From Endomicrobiia bacterium (GTDB lineage Bacteria > Elusimicrobiota > Endomicrobiia > PHAN01), in assembly GCA_030018875.1 (NCBI GenBank), contig JASEHK010000007.1:1-19511 (forward strand): a DNA stretch of 19,511 nucleotides, read 5' to 3'. Position numbers and translations under genes: made by a program. The stretch's first letter is position 1, and each line of letters starts with the position of its first letter. Below the pieces are notes generated by a model that saw nothing but the letters and a program-made list of their open reading frames with translations, was not told the origin of the DNA and did no database searches. Positions 5,037-15,900 of this stretch are shown piece by piece.

Positions 5037-8000
5037 ATGTGGAAGCGTTCAGAAAAAGATAAAACCGAACAAAAACAATCCTCGCCGCCGACGGTGGCGG
5101 TGTCTTCGCAAGACGCATCTTCCGCTCTCGCCGTCGGGCAGGTTTCGGGCGCGTCGGGCAATCGGGGAAATGCGGGAGATATTGCGGACATCAAGGCGTC
5201 GGTCGAGGAAGAGATCGCAAAGATCGAGCGTTTGATAGACGCTGAGCGTCGGGCGTATCACGGCCGCGCCGAGCGTTTGGAAGAAGAGAAGGCCAGACTC
5301 TCTGCGCATCTGGATCTGGCCGACAACGACCTCACCCGCCATCTTGCCGCCCAGAACGAGACCATAGTTTCTATGCGCCGCAAATGGGGCGAAGATATAT
5401 CCATCATCGAATCCAAGATAATGGCCGATGAAAAAATGTGGGAAAATAAACTCAAAAATCTCTCATCGGAACTCGAAAATGTGAAACTCTCTTCGAGAGT
5501 CGAAGAGGAAAGCGCGCGCGCCTCGGCCGATTCGGCGTCGCTTGCCGTCAAGGGCGAGATTAGAGGGCTTGAGAGCCGTCTGTCGGAACTCGTTGCCCGC
5601 CGTCGCGGCGAAGAATCGTCTCACTCGTCGGAAGTGAAAAAGCGCGAAGATGATATAGCGGCCATCAAGGCGCAGATATCATTAAGGGCCGGACAATTAA
5701 GACTCGAAGAAGAAAGCTTTGAGCGCGAGCGCTCCGATCTCGACGAAAAATATCGCATCAGAGCCAAAGATCTCGAGGATAAACTCGTATCCCTCCGCGC
5801 GTTGTCCGAAAAAACGCGCGCGGCCAAGCAGGACGAACTCTTATCTTTCGAAACAGCCGTAAAACAGCGCCGCATACGTTTCGAGCAGGAAGCGGCCGCG
5901 AGAAAATCGGCGCTGGAAGAAATGAAGGAAACTCTCGGTCATCGTATAAAAGACATCGAATCCGAAATGGCCGACGAGGCCCGCAGGCACGAAGATATTC
6001 TCAAGGAGCGCGAAGAGCGTCTCGACAAAATCAAGGTCGAGCTCATGCTTTCCGATACCGCCGCGGATGCCGAGAGGCAGAGCCGCATCCATGATATGGC
6101 GGCTCTTAAGGAGCGCGCCGAAAAACAGCTCGCCGAACTTGCAAAAAAATACGAGCAGGAAAAAAACGATTGGGACAAAAAAATCGCCGCGGCCGACCGT
6201 GGTATGGAAGACGCCCGGTTAGACGCGCAGATAAAAATGCGCGATATGGCGGCCTCTTTGGACAGGGCTCGCGCCGACATAGAAAAGGAAAAGAAGGCGC
6301 TTTCCGCCCGGGTGTTACAACTTGAAAATGGAATGCTCGAGCGCAAGATAGACTATGAAAAGGCCGTATCGTCCAAGAACACCGAACTCCAAGAGTTGAA
6401 AATCCGACTCTCGTCGGAGCAAGAGCGCAAAGCTTCGGAGTACAATCTTCGTCTCGATGATCTTGCGTCGCGCAAATCCCGGTTAGAAACCGATCTGGCC
6501 GCCGCTTCGGCCGCCCGCGAGGCCGCCGCTAAAATATATTCCGACAGAATAGAGAAAAAAAATACCGAGATTGAAGCTTTGCGCGCCGCCCACCAGAGAG
6601 ATATTGCCGCGTCTCGGAAGGCAATGGAGCTGGAAGAAAGCAAAATTAAATCGCTTCTTGCGCCCTTAGAGGCTCATCTGTCGTCGGCAATGTCCCGCAA
6701 AGAAAATCTCGAAAAAGAGCATGTCGCCGGAATGTCCGCCTTGGATGAAAGCCTTGCGGCGCTCGAACGTTCAACGGCCGAGCGCATTCGGGCGCTTTCC
6801 GACGAGCATGCAGTTTCGTCGGCCCGCCTGTCGGGTGAAATAGAGAGTCTCGAAAACGAACTTAAAATGGCCGTCGCCCAGAAGGCGCGGATAGAGTCGG
6901 AGGCCACGGATGCCAGCAGAGCGGCGGCGGCCGAGAAGGCGGCGCTGGACAAGGAATTGTTCGACTTTAATGAGCGCGCCCAAAAAGAGGTAAACAATCT
7001 TGCCGCCTCGGCTACGGCCGAAAAAGAAAAAATATCGGCCGAGATAAACGGAATAGAACATGCCATTGCCGCCGCCGAAGCCGAGCGCGACCGCGCTGTT
7101 GAAGCCGCGAAACTCGACGTGGCGAAGGCCGAAAAAGAACTTGAAGACAAAACCGCATCGCTGTCCGCCGGAATCCGGAAAGAAAAATCGAATCTCGAAG
7201 CGCGTATGAACATTCTTAACCGCGATATTGAAGAGCGCCGCGCCGAGGTTAAAGAGTTGAAGTCGTCCTCCGTGGCCGCTCTCGCCCGTGTCCGTCGGGA
7301 ACTCGCGGAGTCCCGCGCCGCGCTTGATGCCGCATCCGTCGCGGCGAAAGAAGATTACCGCGCGCGTTCATCCGTTTCCGCCGCCGAAATAGAAGGTCTG
7401 AAATCGGTCGCCGCGGATTTGTCCCGTCGTCTCGCGGAGCGCAAGACTCAGTCCGAGGGAATCTCGGCCGACGCGGCGACGCGTGTGCGGCGCATGTCGG
7501 AAGCTCTTGAAAATATCGAGAGCAAGAACGAGGCCGAACTGTCTCGCCTCAGAGAGGAATACGAGCGCGAAAATCGGCTTATCGCCGATGAGGTCGAAAA
7601 AATAGAGCGCGACGCCGAATCTCTCAAGTCGGAGCACGCCGAGGTCATGAACCGTCTGCGCGAGGAGATGGAAAAAACTCAATCTCTTCGCTCCGTGAAA
7701 ATCTCCGAGCGCGACGCCGCGCTGGCCCGGCTTGAGGCCGAGCACAGTCGTCTTACAGAAAGGCACACGGGCGCGATAACCTCGCTTAAAGCGGAACTCT
7801 CTTCCGTCGAGGAGCGCCTGCCATTAGCCATCGCCGAGAAAGAAAAACAAGTGTCGGCTCTGGCCGCCCGCATAGCCGCCGCCGAGGAAAGACATGCCGG
7901 AGCGAAAGACGGCTACACGACGGCTCACGCGCAGTTTGTTTCCCGGGCAGAGAGTCGCAAGGAGACATTGCGTCGCAGTATAGAGACCATTAAAGAAAAA

Positions 8001-9713
8001 CACGCCGCCGAAATAGCCGCCGCTCAGGAACGCTTGTCCGTCGTCGAGCGCGAATACGCCGCAAAAGAAAACGAACTGCGCGCGGCTTTTGAGCAGAAAG
8101 AAAGACTTTATAAAGGCGACCTCGCGCGTCTTGAAAAAATAAAAGAGGAGTTGGAAAAAACCCTGCGCGAACAAACACTTCGCGGCCGCGACGAACTTAA
8201 GGATCTCGACAAAAAAACATACGAGCTCGAAGCTCAGCTCGCTCACCGCGAAAAATCCAATGAGGAGGACATATCCCGTATCCGCGCGAGGCACGAAAAT
8301 GAGCAAAAACAATTTACCGACGAGGTAATGATGCTTCGCGGCAATCTCGGCGATATCACCGCCGCCGGAGCCGCCGCTCTGCGCGCGAAAAACGAAGAGA
8401 TAACTTTTACTTCGGCGCGCCTGGCGGACTCTCTTGAAAACCTCGGAGTCGAAATAAGCGATAAAGAAAATCAGTGGAAAGAAGCCAACAGCCGTCTGGA
8501 AATTGCGATCTCGGCGATAAAAACTTCGATAGAAAACCAGCGCGCCGAATGGGAAAAACTAAAAGGCGAAAAGGAAAAAGAGCTTGCCGCTCTCGGTTCG
8601 AAAATAGCCAACTGGGAGTATGACGTAGGAATGGAGCGCGAAAGAATCCGCAAGGAACACGAAACCGAGCATGCCCGGCTTGAAAAGGAAATCGCCATCG
8701 CCGCCTCCTTGTCGGACAAAGCGCGCCGCGTTTCGGAAAGCGCGCTTGTCGCCAAACAAGAAGAGCTTAAGAAAATCGAGGATGACTACGCCGCCCGTCG
8801 GTCCGCCGCCGAATCCGCGTGGCGCGATACCGGGAACGAACTGCTCAAATCCCGCGAAAAACTTCAGGCCGAACTCGCCGCGAAAGAGTCTGAATACAGA
8901 GAGCGCGAAGCGGCCTCGGTTCGCGAAGCCGCCGCTCTCGAAAAGGATATCGAGGACAGAAAATTGAAACTGGCGCTGGCCGTATCGGAGTTCGAAAGCG
9001 AGCGCATAAAAACAAGCAGAGAAAACAAGAGCGTCCTGAAGAAACTCGAAAGAGACGCCGCGTCGCTTCTTGAAAAATACACGGCTTACAACGAAGCGGC
9101 CTCGCAGTCTTTGGCGGCCGCCGAGGAAAAAATAATAGTTCTTTCGAAACGTTTGGCCAACCGCGACGAACGCATCCGTAATGAGACGGACAAGCGGCGC
9201 CAAGACGCCGAAAATTATATAGTGGCGCTCCGCGCCGAAATTGACGAAGTCGCCGCCAAGGCCGTGGCTGCCGGCGCCGCCGATGTCCGCCTGAGAGAGT
9301 CGCTTCGCGAAGATCTCGCGAGGTTGGAAGAAGAACATCTCAAAGTATCGCCCGCGATTAAGACCGACGACGCCGCGGGCCGTCTTTCGGAGACCGCCGA
9401 ATCGCTCCGTTCCATCGAAGAGCTTGAAAAAATATTCGACGCCGAGCGCATCCGATTTGCCGCTTTGCTCGAGGCCAAGATGGGCAAGATAGACGAACTC
9501 GAGAACTCCCTCGACGCCGCGTCCAAAGACATACTCGCTGAAAGCGCCCGCCGCCGAGATTTTATGGACAATCTCAGGAAACAGGGCGCGCGGCTGGCTT
9601 ACAAACTCAGATATATTGCCGGCGATCTTTCCTTGTCAGGGCGTTCGGCGGCGACCCAAGACTCTGACGAATCAACCGTATCAGAAGACGGCAAAGACGA
9701 TAAAAACAAATAA
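5037..9713 (+). CDS. Giant cytoplasmic coiled-coil protein (1558 residues)
   Basis: No signal peptide or membrane segment is visible, so it should be cytoplasmic. Residues 1-50 are polar and probably disordered (EQKQSSPPTVAVSSQDASS...). From about 55 to 1520 the protein is almost uninterrupted Glu/Lys/Arg/Ala/Leu-rich heptad sequence, and the last 30 residues are again disordered and acidic (DSDESTVSEDGKDDKNK). There is no Walker A or ABC signature, so it is not an SMC or Rad50 ATPase. If the whole stretch formed one parallel coiled coil, at about 0.15 nm rise per residue it would be some 200 nm long. It sits 9 bases after the FliF-FliG fusion and 14 before another coiled-coil gene, so it is plausibly a scaffold or force-transmitting rod touching the FliG side of the rotor. 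Low-complexity heptads make homology searches unreliable; no specific family is recognised. Confidence 0.8.
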   Translation: MWKRSEKDKTEQKQSSPPTVAVSSQDASSALAVGQVSGASGNRGNAGDIADIKASVEEEIAKIERLIDAERRAYHGRAERLEEEKARLSAHLDLADNDLTRHLAAQNETIVSMRRKWGEDISIIESKIMADEKMWENKLKNLSSELENVKLSSRVEEESARASADSASLAVKGEIRGLESRLSELVARRRGEESSHSSEVKKREDDIAAIKAQISLRAGQLRLEEESFERERSDLDEKYRIRAKDLEDKLVSLRALSEKTRAAKQDELLSFETAVKQRRIRFEQEAAARKSALEEMKETLGHRIKDIESEMADEARRHEDILKEREERLDKIKVELMLSDTAADAERQSRIHDMAALKERAEKQLAELAKKYEQEKNDWDKKIAAADRGMEDARLDAQIKMRDMAASLDRARADIEKEKKALSARVLQLENGMLERKIDYEKAVSSKNTELQELKIRLSSEQERKASEYNLRLDDLASRKSRLETDLAAASAAREAAAKIYSDRIEKKNTEIEALRAAHQRDIAASRKAMELEESKIKSLLAPLEAHLSSAMSRKENLEKEHVAGMSALDESLAALERSTAERIRALSDEHAVSSARLSGEIESLENELKMAVAQKARIESEATDASRAAAAEKAALDKELFDFNERAQKEVNNLAASATAEKEKISAEINGIEHAIAAAEAERDRAVEAAKLDVAKAEKELEDKTASLSAGIRKEKSNLEARMNILNRDIEERRAEVKELKSSSVAALARVRRELAESRAALDAASVAAKEDYRARSSVSAAEIEGLKSVAADLSRRLAERKTQSEGISADAATRVRRMSEALENIESKNEAELSRLREEYERENRLIADEVEKIERDAESLKSEHAEVMNRLREEMEKTQSLRSVKISERDAALARLEAEHSRLTERHTGAITSLKAELSSVEERLPLAIAEKEKQVSALAARIAAAEERHAGAKDGYTTAHAQFVSRAESRKETLRRSIETIKEKHAAEIAAAQERLSVVEREYAAKENELRAAFEQKERLYKGDLARLEKIKEELEKTLREQTLRGRDELKDLDKKTYELEAQLAHREKSNEEDISRIRARHENEQKQFTDEVMMLRGNLGDITAAGAAALRAKNEEITFTSARLADSLENLGVEISDKENQWKEANSRLEIAISAIKTSIENQRAEWEKLKGEKEKELAALGSKIANWEYDVGMERERIRKEHETEHARLEKEIAIAASLSDKARRVSESALVAKQEELKKIEDDYAARRSAAESAWRDTGNELLKSREKLQAELAAKESEYREREAASVREAAALEKDIEDRKLKLALAVSEFESERIKTSRENKSVLKKLERDAASLLEKYTAYNEAASQSLAAAEEKIIVLSKRLANRDERIRNETDKRRQDAENYIVALRAEIDEVAAKAVAAGAADVRLRESLREDLARLEEEHLKVSPAIKTDDAAGRLSETAESLRSIEELEKIFDAERIRFAALLEAKMGKIDELENSLDAASKDILAESARRRDFMDNLRKQGARLAYKLRYIAGDLSLSGRSAATQDSDESTVSEDGKDDKNK

Positions 9714-9727
9714 ACGGAGGACTCAAA

Positions 9728-12700
9728 ATGGAAGACAAGAAACCCAAAGTTCCGCATCTTCCGCCTAAGATTCAGATACCCGGATCGGCGCCGAAACTTC
9801 CGATGACCTCGCGGCCTTCGGCTCCCGGAGCGCCGGCAATGAAAGCGCCGCCCAGAATGCCCGGCGGTCTTCCTTCCGGCCGCGCGAGCGTCGAGCGGCC
9901 CACGACTTACGACGGAGTTTCCGCCGCCGCTGTATCCGACTTGCAGAAGCAAATCATAGACCTTCAGGCCAATCTGCAGCAGGAGCGCGAAAAACTTCTT
10001 CTTCAGGCGATGAAATCCAAGGAAGAAGAGTCAATGGCCACCAAAGTCGAGGACTCCATCCGCGATATACAGGAGCGCATCCGTCGCGAAAAACGCGATC
10101 AGGAAACCGAGGAGATGCGCCGTAAACTTGAGACGAAGATAAGCGAGCTCGAGGGTCGGCTGGCTCAGGAGAGGGAGACGTGGGTTCAGACTCTCAAATC
10201 CCAGATGCTCCAGCGCGACGATAACGAGAGTGAAATTGATGAGCAGTTCACGCTTAAACTGCGCGACTTAGAGAGAAGATGGCACGAGGAAAAACTCTCG
10301 CTCTCTTCGGTTCTCAAATCAAAAGAAGATGAGAACGCCAGACTCAAAAGCGAGTTTGAAAAAAATATTTTCACTCAGAAAGACGATTACGAAAAGAGAT
10401 TGTCTCAAATCGAAACCGAGAGAGACGCCATTCTGCGCGACCTCAGAGAAATATCTTCCAAGGCGCAGGAAGAAAGAAGCGCGCTCAATAAGCAGATCGA
10501 AGAGCGCGACAGAGAGTTTCTGTCAGTCAAGGCCCAAGTCTCGATGAGCTCGGTGCAACTGCGCGAGGAAAAACAGAGGTCCGAAAAACTCACCCAGATA
10601 ATCGAGCGGCTGAACAGAGAAAAAGCCGAAGCCGTCCGAGGGTCGGAAAACAAAGAAAAAGAGTTTTTCCTTCTCAAAACCCAGTTCGCCCTTTATCAGG
10701 GCAAGATGAAGAACGAGCAGGACAAACTTCTCAAAGAGATACTTTTCCACAAGGAACGTTTCGAGAAAGGCATCCGCGATTTTGAACTCCTCGTCAAGAC
10801 CCGCGAGGATGAAATCCGCGCTTTGCGCGCGGCCTGGACCGATAAGGAAAAAGATATCAAAAACGCTTTGGAAAGAAAAGAGGCCGAGTTAGTCGCTGCG
10901 CGCTCGTCACAGGAAGAAAGAATAAAGACGTTTCAGGCCGAGTTCGAAAGAAAGCTCGCCGACAAGGACGCCGCCGCCAAGACCGCCGAGGCGACTTTGT
11001 CCGCCCGTCTCAAAGAAGTGGAGCTCTCTGGGCAGGAGAAGATTTCTTTGATTGAGCGCGATGCCGAACGCAGGGTGTCCGTCGTCGAAAAAGACGCTTT
11101 GAGCGCGAAAGAAAAAGTAAGAGAGCTCGAAAACGCCCTCGCTCGCTCCGGGCATGAAAGTGACATCGCCGCGCGCAATCTCGCGCAGTCCCGTGCCGAA
11201 GTCGCCTCTGTGCTCATGGCGCGCGACGCCATCGCCGCGGAGCTCGCGGGACTTCGCGCGGAGTTGGAGCGCTCGAAGTCCGTCGTCGCCGACATCAGGA
11301 GGGAAAACGAGTCGCTCGTCCGCGACGCCGAAAACAGACTCAAGGAAGCCGCAGCATCGTTCGCCGTCGAGAAGGCCGATATTCTCCGCGCAAATGACGC
11401 CGCCCTGTCTTCGGTGAAGCATGCCGCCGCCGCCGACATCGGGCTTTTGAAAGAAAAACATGCCGAAACAGAGCGCGCTTTCGCGGAAAGATATGCGGCC
11501 ATTGAGCGTTCTTCGTCGGAGAAACTCGCCGCCTCGGTCCGCGATCACGAGGATAAACTTCGCGCGGCGCAGGCGCTCGCGGCCGAAAAACTTTCTATGG
11601 TCGAGCGCGCCGCATCCGAGAGATATTCCGCCCTTGAGCGTTCTTCGTCGGAGAAGGTCGCCGAAGCCCAGCGCGCGTCGTCGGAAAAGCTTTCGTCGGT
11701 GACCCGCGATTACGAGGAGAAATTCAGTTCGCTTCGCGAGGAATTGGCCTCGGAGCGTCTCGAATCCGGGGAGCATGCCGCCGGGATTGCGGCGCGTGAG
11801 ACGGAATTGAAGTCCAAAGAGGCCGCTCTCAACGCTCTTCGCGTCGAGAATGTCAGACTGCAAGAGGACGCCAAGACATCTTCGGCGCGCGAGGCCGACC
11901 TTGAGCGCGATATCGCCGAGCGCGAGGCCCGCATGCGCGCCTTCGAATCCGAACGTCGTCTCGTCGAATTCGAAATCCGCCGTTCCGCCGAAGTCGCTGG
12001 CAAGGCCGATATCGAGCGAGTCCATAAAGAAGCCGACGACGCCCGCCGTCATTACGAGCAGATGATGACTCGTTGGTACGAAGAAAGAGACAGAATGAGA
12101 ACGGAGATTATGACCCGCGACGCCGAGATCGAAAAAGTCAAAATAGATTACAGCCGCAAAGAGATGGATATACGCGCGGACGTCGAGGCCAAATATCGTT
12201 CGCTGATTGAGAGCCTCAAAAAAGAAAATTCTACATTAGACAACACTCTCAACGACGAGATTGGGGAAATAAAAGAAGAAACGAATCGTTCGCTTAAAGC
12301 TGTCCGCGAAGAGCTTGCCGATAAGGAAAAAGAGTCGGCGGCGAATCTTGCCGCCGCCGTCGAGCGCGAGAATAAAATCAGAGAGCTTGAAAAAAACCTT
12401 GCGGCCATGAACGCCGATTCGCGCGCCCGTTTCGAAAGACTCGACGAGGAAAAGGTTTCGCTTGAGCGTGAGATTAAGTCTTTGAGAGAATCCGCCGCGC
12501 TTGACGGGCGCAGGATAGACCCGCCCGCAGCGTTCTCTCCCGAGACCGCCGAAATGAAGAGGACTCTGGACGAAATCGCGGCCAGATATAGAATCCTCGA
12601 GAACGATGCGGCTCTCAAAGACGCCGAGATAGCGAGTTTCAAAAAACTCATATCCGAACACATGGCCGCCCGCGTCAACTCTGCTCCCGTGGTCATTGGC

Positions 12701-12919
12701 GACGAAAACCCGCCGACGGCGCGACCCGCGCCCGCGAGTCAGCCGGAAACCGTTCCGAGCGCCCCACCCTGCGGTAACATCAGTCTGATGGAGTCTTCGC
12801 GCGACGGCGACCGGCCCGTCCGTCGAGACGAGTCGGCCATCAAGAGTTTTTGGGATGACCTCAACAAGCCCGTGATAGAGATAGGCAAAAAAAGCCGTCG
12901 CGATATGCGGCCTCATTAA
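9728..12919 (+). CDS. Second large coiled-coil protein with Pro-rich N-terminus (1063 residues)
   Basis: GGAGG (9716-9720) seven bases upstream supports the start. Residues 1-60 are Pro/Lys-rich and probably disordered (PKVPHLPPKIQIPGSAPKLP...). Residues about 70-970 are near-continuous coiled coil. Residues about 985-1063 are a Pro-rich linker and a conserved-looking tail (LMESSRDGDR, IKSFWDDLNKPVIEIGKK) that could be a docking peptide. No signal peptide, membrane helix or nucleotide-binding motif is visible. Residues about 585-675 contain two copies of a 44-residue unit (ERYAAIERSSSEKL and ERYSALERSSSEKV). It may be a distant relative of the 1558-residue neighbour and could form mixed filaments with it. 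The Pro-rich head differs from it and is a candidate partner-binding site. Function unknown beyond a scaffold-like architecture. Confidence 0.8.
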   Translation: MEDKKPKVPHLPPKIQIPGSAPKLPMTSRPSAPGAPAMKAPPRMPGGLPSGRASVERPTTYDGVSAAAVSDLQKQIIDLQANLQQEREKLLLQAMKSKEEESMATKVEDSIRDIQERIRREKRDQETEEMRRKLETKISELEGRLAQERETWVQTLKSQMLQRDDNESEIDEQFTLKLRDLERRWHEEKLSLSSVLKSKEDENARLKSEFEKNIFTQKDDYEKRLSQIETERDAILRDLREISSKAQEERSALNKQIEERDREFLSVKAQVSMSSVQLREEKQRSEKLTQIIERLNREKAEAVRGSENKEKEFFLLKTQFALYQGKMKNEQDKLLKEILFHKERFEKGIRDFELLVKTREDEIRALRAAWTDKEKDIKNALERKEAELVAARSSQEERIKTFQAEFERKLADKDAAAKTAEATLSARLKEVELSGQEKISLIERDAERRVSVVEKDALSAKEKVRELENALARSGHESDIAARNLAQSRAEVASVLMARDAIAAELAGLRAELERSKSVVADIRRENESLVRDAENRLKEAAASFAVEKADILRANDAALSSVKHAAAADIGLLKEKHAETERAFAERYAAIERSSSEKLAASVRDHEDKLRAAQALAAEKLSMVERAASERYSALERSSSEKVAEAQRASSEKLSSVTRDYEEKFSSLREELASERLESGEHAAGIAARETELKSKEAALNALRVENVRLQEDAKTSSAREADLERDIAEREARMRAFESERRLVEFEIRRSAEVAGKADIERVHKEADDARRHYEQMMTRWYEERDRMRTEIMTRDAEIEKVKIDYSRKEMDIRADVEAKYRSLIESLKKENSTLDNTLNDEIGEIKEETNRSLKAVREELADKEKESAANLAAAVERENKIRELEKNLAAMNADSRARFERLDEEKVSLEREIKSLRESAALDGRRIDPPAAFSPETAEMKRTLDEIAARYRILENDAALKDAEIASFKKLISEHMAARVNSAPVVIGDENPPTARPAPASQPETVPSAPPCGNISLMESSRDGDRPVRRDESAIKSFWDDLNKPVIEIGKKSRRDMRPH
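11502..11655 (+). repeat. Tandem 132-base (44-codon) repeat within the coiled-coil gene
   Basis: The 22-base string beginning TTGAGCGTTCTTCGTCGGAG occurs identically at 11502-11523 and 11634-11655, exactly 132 bases apart. The encoded units share ERY-x-A-(I/L)-ERSSSEK and continue to be alike further on. Exact identity at the DNA level suggests a fairly recent in-frame duplication that lengthened the coiled coil by 44 residues. Confidence 0.75.
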
Positions 12920-12925
12920 AGAAAA

Positions 12926-15900
12926 ATGCTGCCGTCGTCGAGCATCACGCGAAACCCGGCCACAACACAGCGAATGATAAACATCAGAGTCATTCCAAAT
13001 CCTATCAACTTGACACGCTCTTTGGCGGCGGTCTGCGCCATCGCCGCGTCGCTGCTTCTGTCCTCGTCGGCAAAACTCGCCGCCGCGCCCTCGTCCGTCA
13101 CCGACCTCGGCGTACAAAGCGTCGGTTTTCGCAACGCGACCCTTGCATGGACGGCGCCTTATGACGCGGCCGCTTCAACTACGCCGGCGTATTATCAAAT
13201 CCGCGTTTCGAGTTATCGGGTCATTGTGGATGAAAACGATTGGCTCGCCCACTCGACGTCATCCGGCTTTCCTTACCGTATACAATTTGCGACTTCAACG
13301 ACGGCGGGCATCCTTGAAGCGCGCGTAATATCGGGGCTGATAAATACCCAAACATATTTCTTCGGCATAAAATCCTCGACGGACGGAGTCAACTGGTCGG
13401 CCGTTGACAGCGCCAGTCCCGAACCTCAATGCGCACCCTATAACAGCGTTCCCGGCAACGTTTCCGGTTACAACTACGCCGGCACGCCGACGCAAGTGGT
13501 TTTTACGTCAACCCCGACTTTGAGTTGGAGCGCCGTGGTAAATACCGGCAACGGGAGTAAGGACAATAACTACGGCGATTTCATAGCGAGTTACACTCTG
13601 TGGTATTCCACAATGGCTAACTTCAGCATAAAGTCCGTCGTCGAAAATATAACCCAGACGAATTATGTTACCCCTGCGCTTGCGGAGAATACTACATTCT
13701 ACTGGGGAGTTTACGCCAAGGATTCGGAGGGGGCGCTGTCCACGACTATTTTGCAGAATCCACAGTTTGCCGTCAATGCTTCGTCACAGTCGCCTTTGGC
13801 CCCCAATCTCATATCTCCCGACGATAACTTCATAGAAACCGTCACCAAAATGCCGACATTTTCGTGGCAGGCGGCGTCCGACCCCGATCCGGGCGATTAT
13901 GTCGTTTATGATTTTTACATATCCACGAGCGCGGGTTTTGAGACCGCCGTTACGACTGTGTCCGTCTCGATAACGAATCTTTTCTGGGCGCCCTGGTGGG
14001 AACTCGCCGAAAACGCCCGCTATTTCTGGAAGGTTCACGCCAGAGACACTTCCGGACTTCAAACCTCGTCGGCAACGCGGTCATTGTGGATAAATACGGG
14101 GAATGATTCGCCGGGGACCTTCGAACTTTTTTATCCGACGAGCGGCGTCACGGTTTTAACGTCCTCCCCGACGTTGTCGTGGCGCCCTTCGGTGGATCCC
14201 GACCCGCTGGACACGCTGACTTACGACATAAACTATTCGTCGCACGACCCGACGCTGAGCCAATTTTTTCAGGCGCTCTCGGTAGCCGCCACTTTCTACA
14301 AACTTAACGGTCTCGTCGAAGACGCGCCTTACTGGTGGCGCGCGATTGCCCGCGACGCCGGCGGTTTGACCGCGATGAGCGTAAGCATATCGAGTTTTGT
14401 CGTCAATGAATTTAATCAGCCGCCGTCCGCTTTCGCCCTCATCCGCTCGTCGGGTATCGCCAAGACAGTCGCGCCTCTTTTCGAATGGGAAGTTTCCGTT
14501 GATCCCGATCCGTACGGCTACGTCATTTATTCGATTTACATTTCCTCGCGCGCGGATTTTCTTTTTTACTTTTCCTCGTCGGGGATTACGAGCGCTTCTT
14601 ACACTTCGCCGCCGTCTCTTGCCGAGAACACCACTTACTGGTGGTATGTCGTCGCGCGCGACCCTCTTGACCTTGCGACTTGTTCGGCGACATGGTTCGT
14701 CGTCATAAACGCCGTGGACGAAAATCCTCAGGGTCTTTCGCTCGTCTCTCCGACGGGCGGAGCATTCGTTCCGACTTTGGTTCCGCGTCTCGAATGGACG
14801 GCGGCGAGCGATCCCGATCCTTACGACGGCATATCTCACTATGCGCTTGAATATTCCACGCGCGCCGATTTTTCTCCTTCGACGTCGGTGAGTCCGCTCA
14901 ACGCGACTTATTACACTTTTGTGTCTCCGCTCTTAAATCACACAACCTACTATTGGCGCGTATCGGCCGTCTCGGTTCTTACGGGCGTGTCCACGACGAC
15001 TGCCCGCAGTTTCACTGTCCAAAATCTGCCCCCAGCGTCTTTCGCGCTCACTTCTCCGTCGGGAATAATATCTACTGACACTCCGCGGTTCGAATGGCAG
15101 GCGGCTCCCGACCCGCAGGGGGAAAATGTTTTTTATGATTTTTACCTCTCGACCGCCGAACATTTCGTTGCGTCGGTTTCATCTCTGAGTATTCCGACTA
15201 CATACTACGACATCTTGACTCTCGGCGACAACGCGAAATACTGGTGGAAAGTCTCGGCCCGCAATGAAACCGGAAGCGTCAGCGCGTCTTCGACGGTTTA
15301 TTTTGCCGTCAACACCGCTCCCGAATATCCGTCGGCATTTTCTCTTCTTGCGCCCGCCGACGGCGCGGTTATCGAAACGCAGACCCCGCTGTTCGAGTGG
15401 CAGGGCTCATCGGACCCCGACCCCGAAGACGCCGTCGTCTATATACTTCGTTATTCTCTCAACGACCCCGCTTTATATTCTCCGACGGAAGTCCCCGGAA
15501 TTTCGTCGCTACAATATCAGATTGCCCCGGCTGCGACTCTTCAGCCCGACGCCACTTATTACTGGCGCGTCGTCGCGCGCGATATGACCGGGCGCGAAAC
15601 CGCCGCGGCCATCCGAGGATTTTACGTAAAGCCTTCGGTCAGGCCGATGGCTCCTGCGGCCTTCGACGCATCGTATGACACTGCCGCCCGCGTAGTTGCG
15701 CTGACTTGGGTCGCTCCGACGCTCAACACCGACGGAACTCCCGTCGGAAATCTTTCGCACTATTTGATTTACAGGGCATACAACTATGACGAACTTTACG
15801 CCATATCTCCATCGTCCTCGGTAGCCGCGCCGACGGATTCTTTCAGCGCGTCATCGGTTATATCGGGAGCTTATTTTATGCTCCGCGCCGTCAGTTCGTC

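Noticed and set aside
10907..12052. Long minus-strand open frames opposite the coiled-coil and FN3 genes, up to 381 residues
   Set aside because: They mirror strongly biased codons of the + strand genes, lack ribosome sites and show no recognisable protein motifs.
5037..12919. SMC, Rad50 or myosin-type ATPase
   Set aside because: No Walker A/B or signature motif at either end of either protein; similarity would be coiled-coil heptad bias only.
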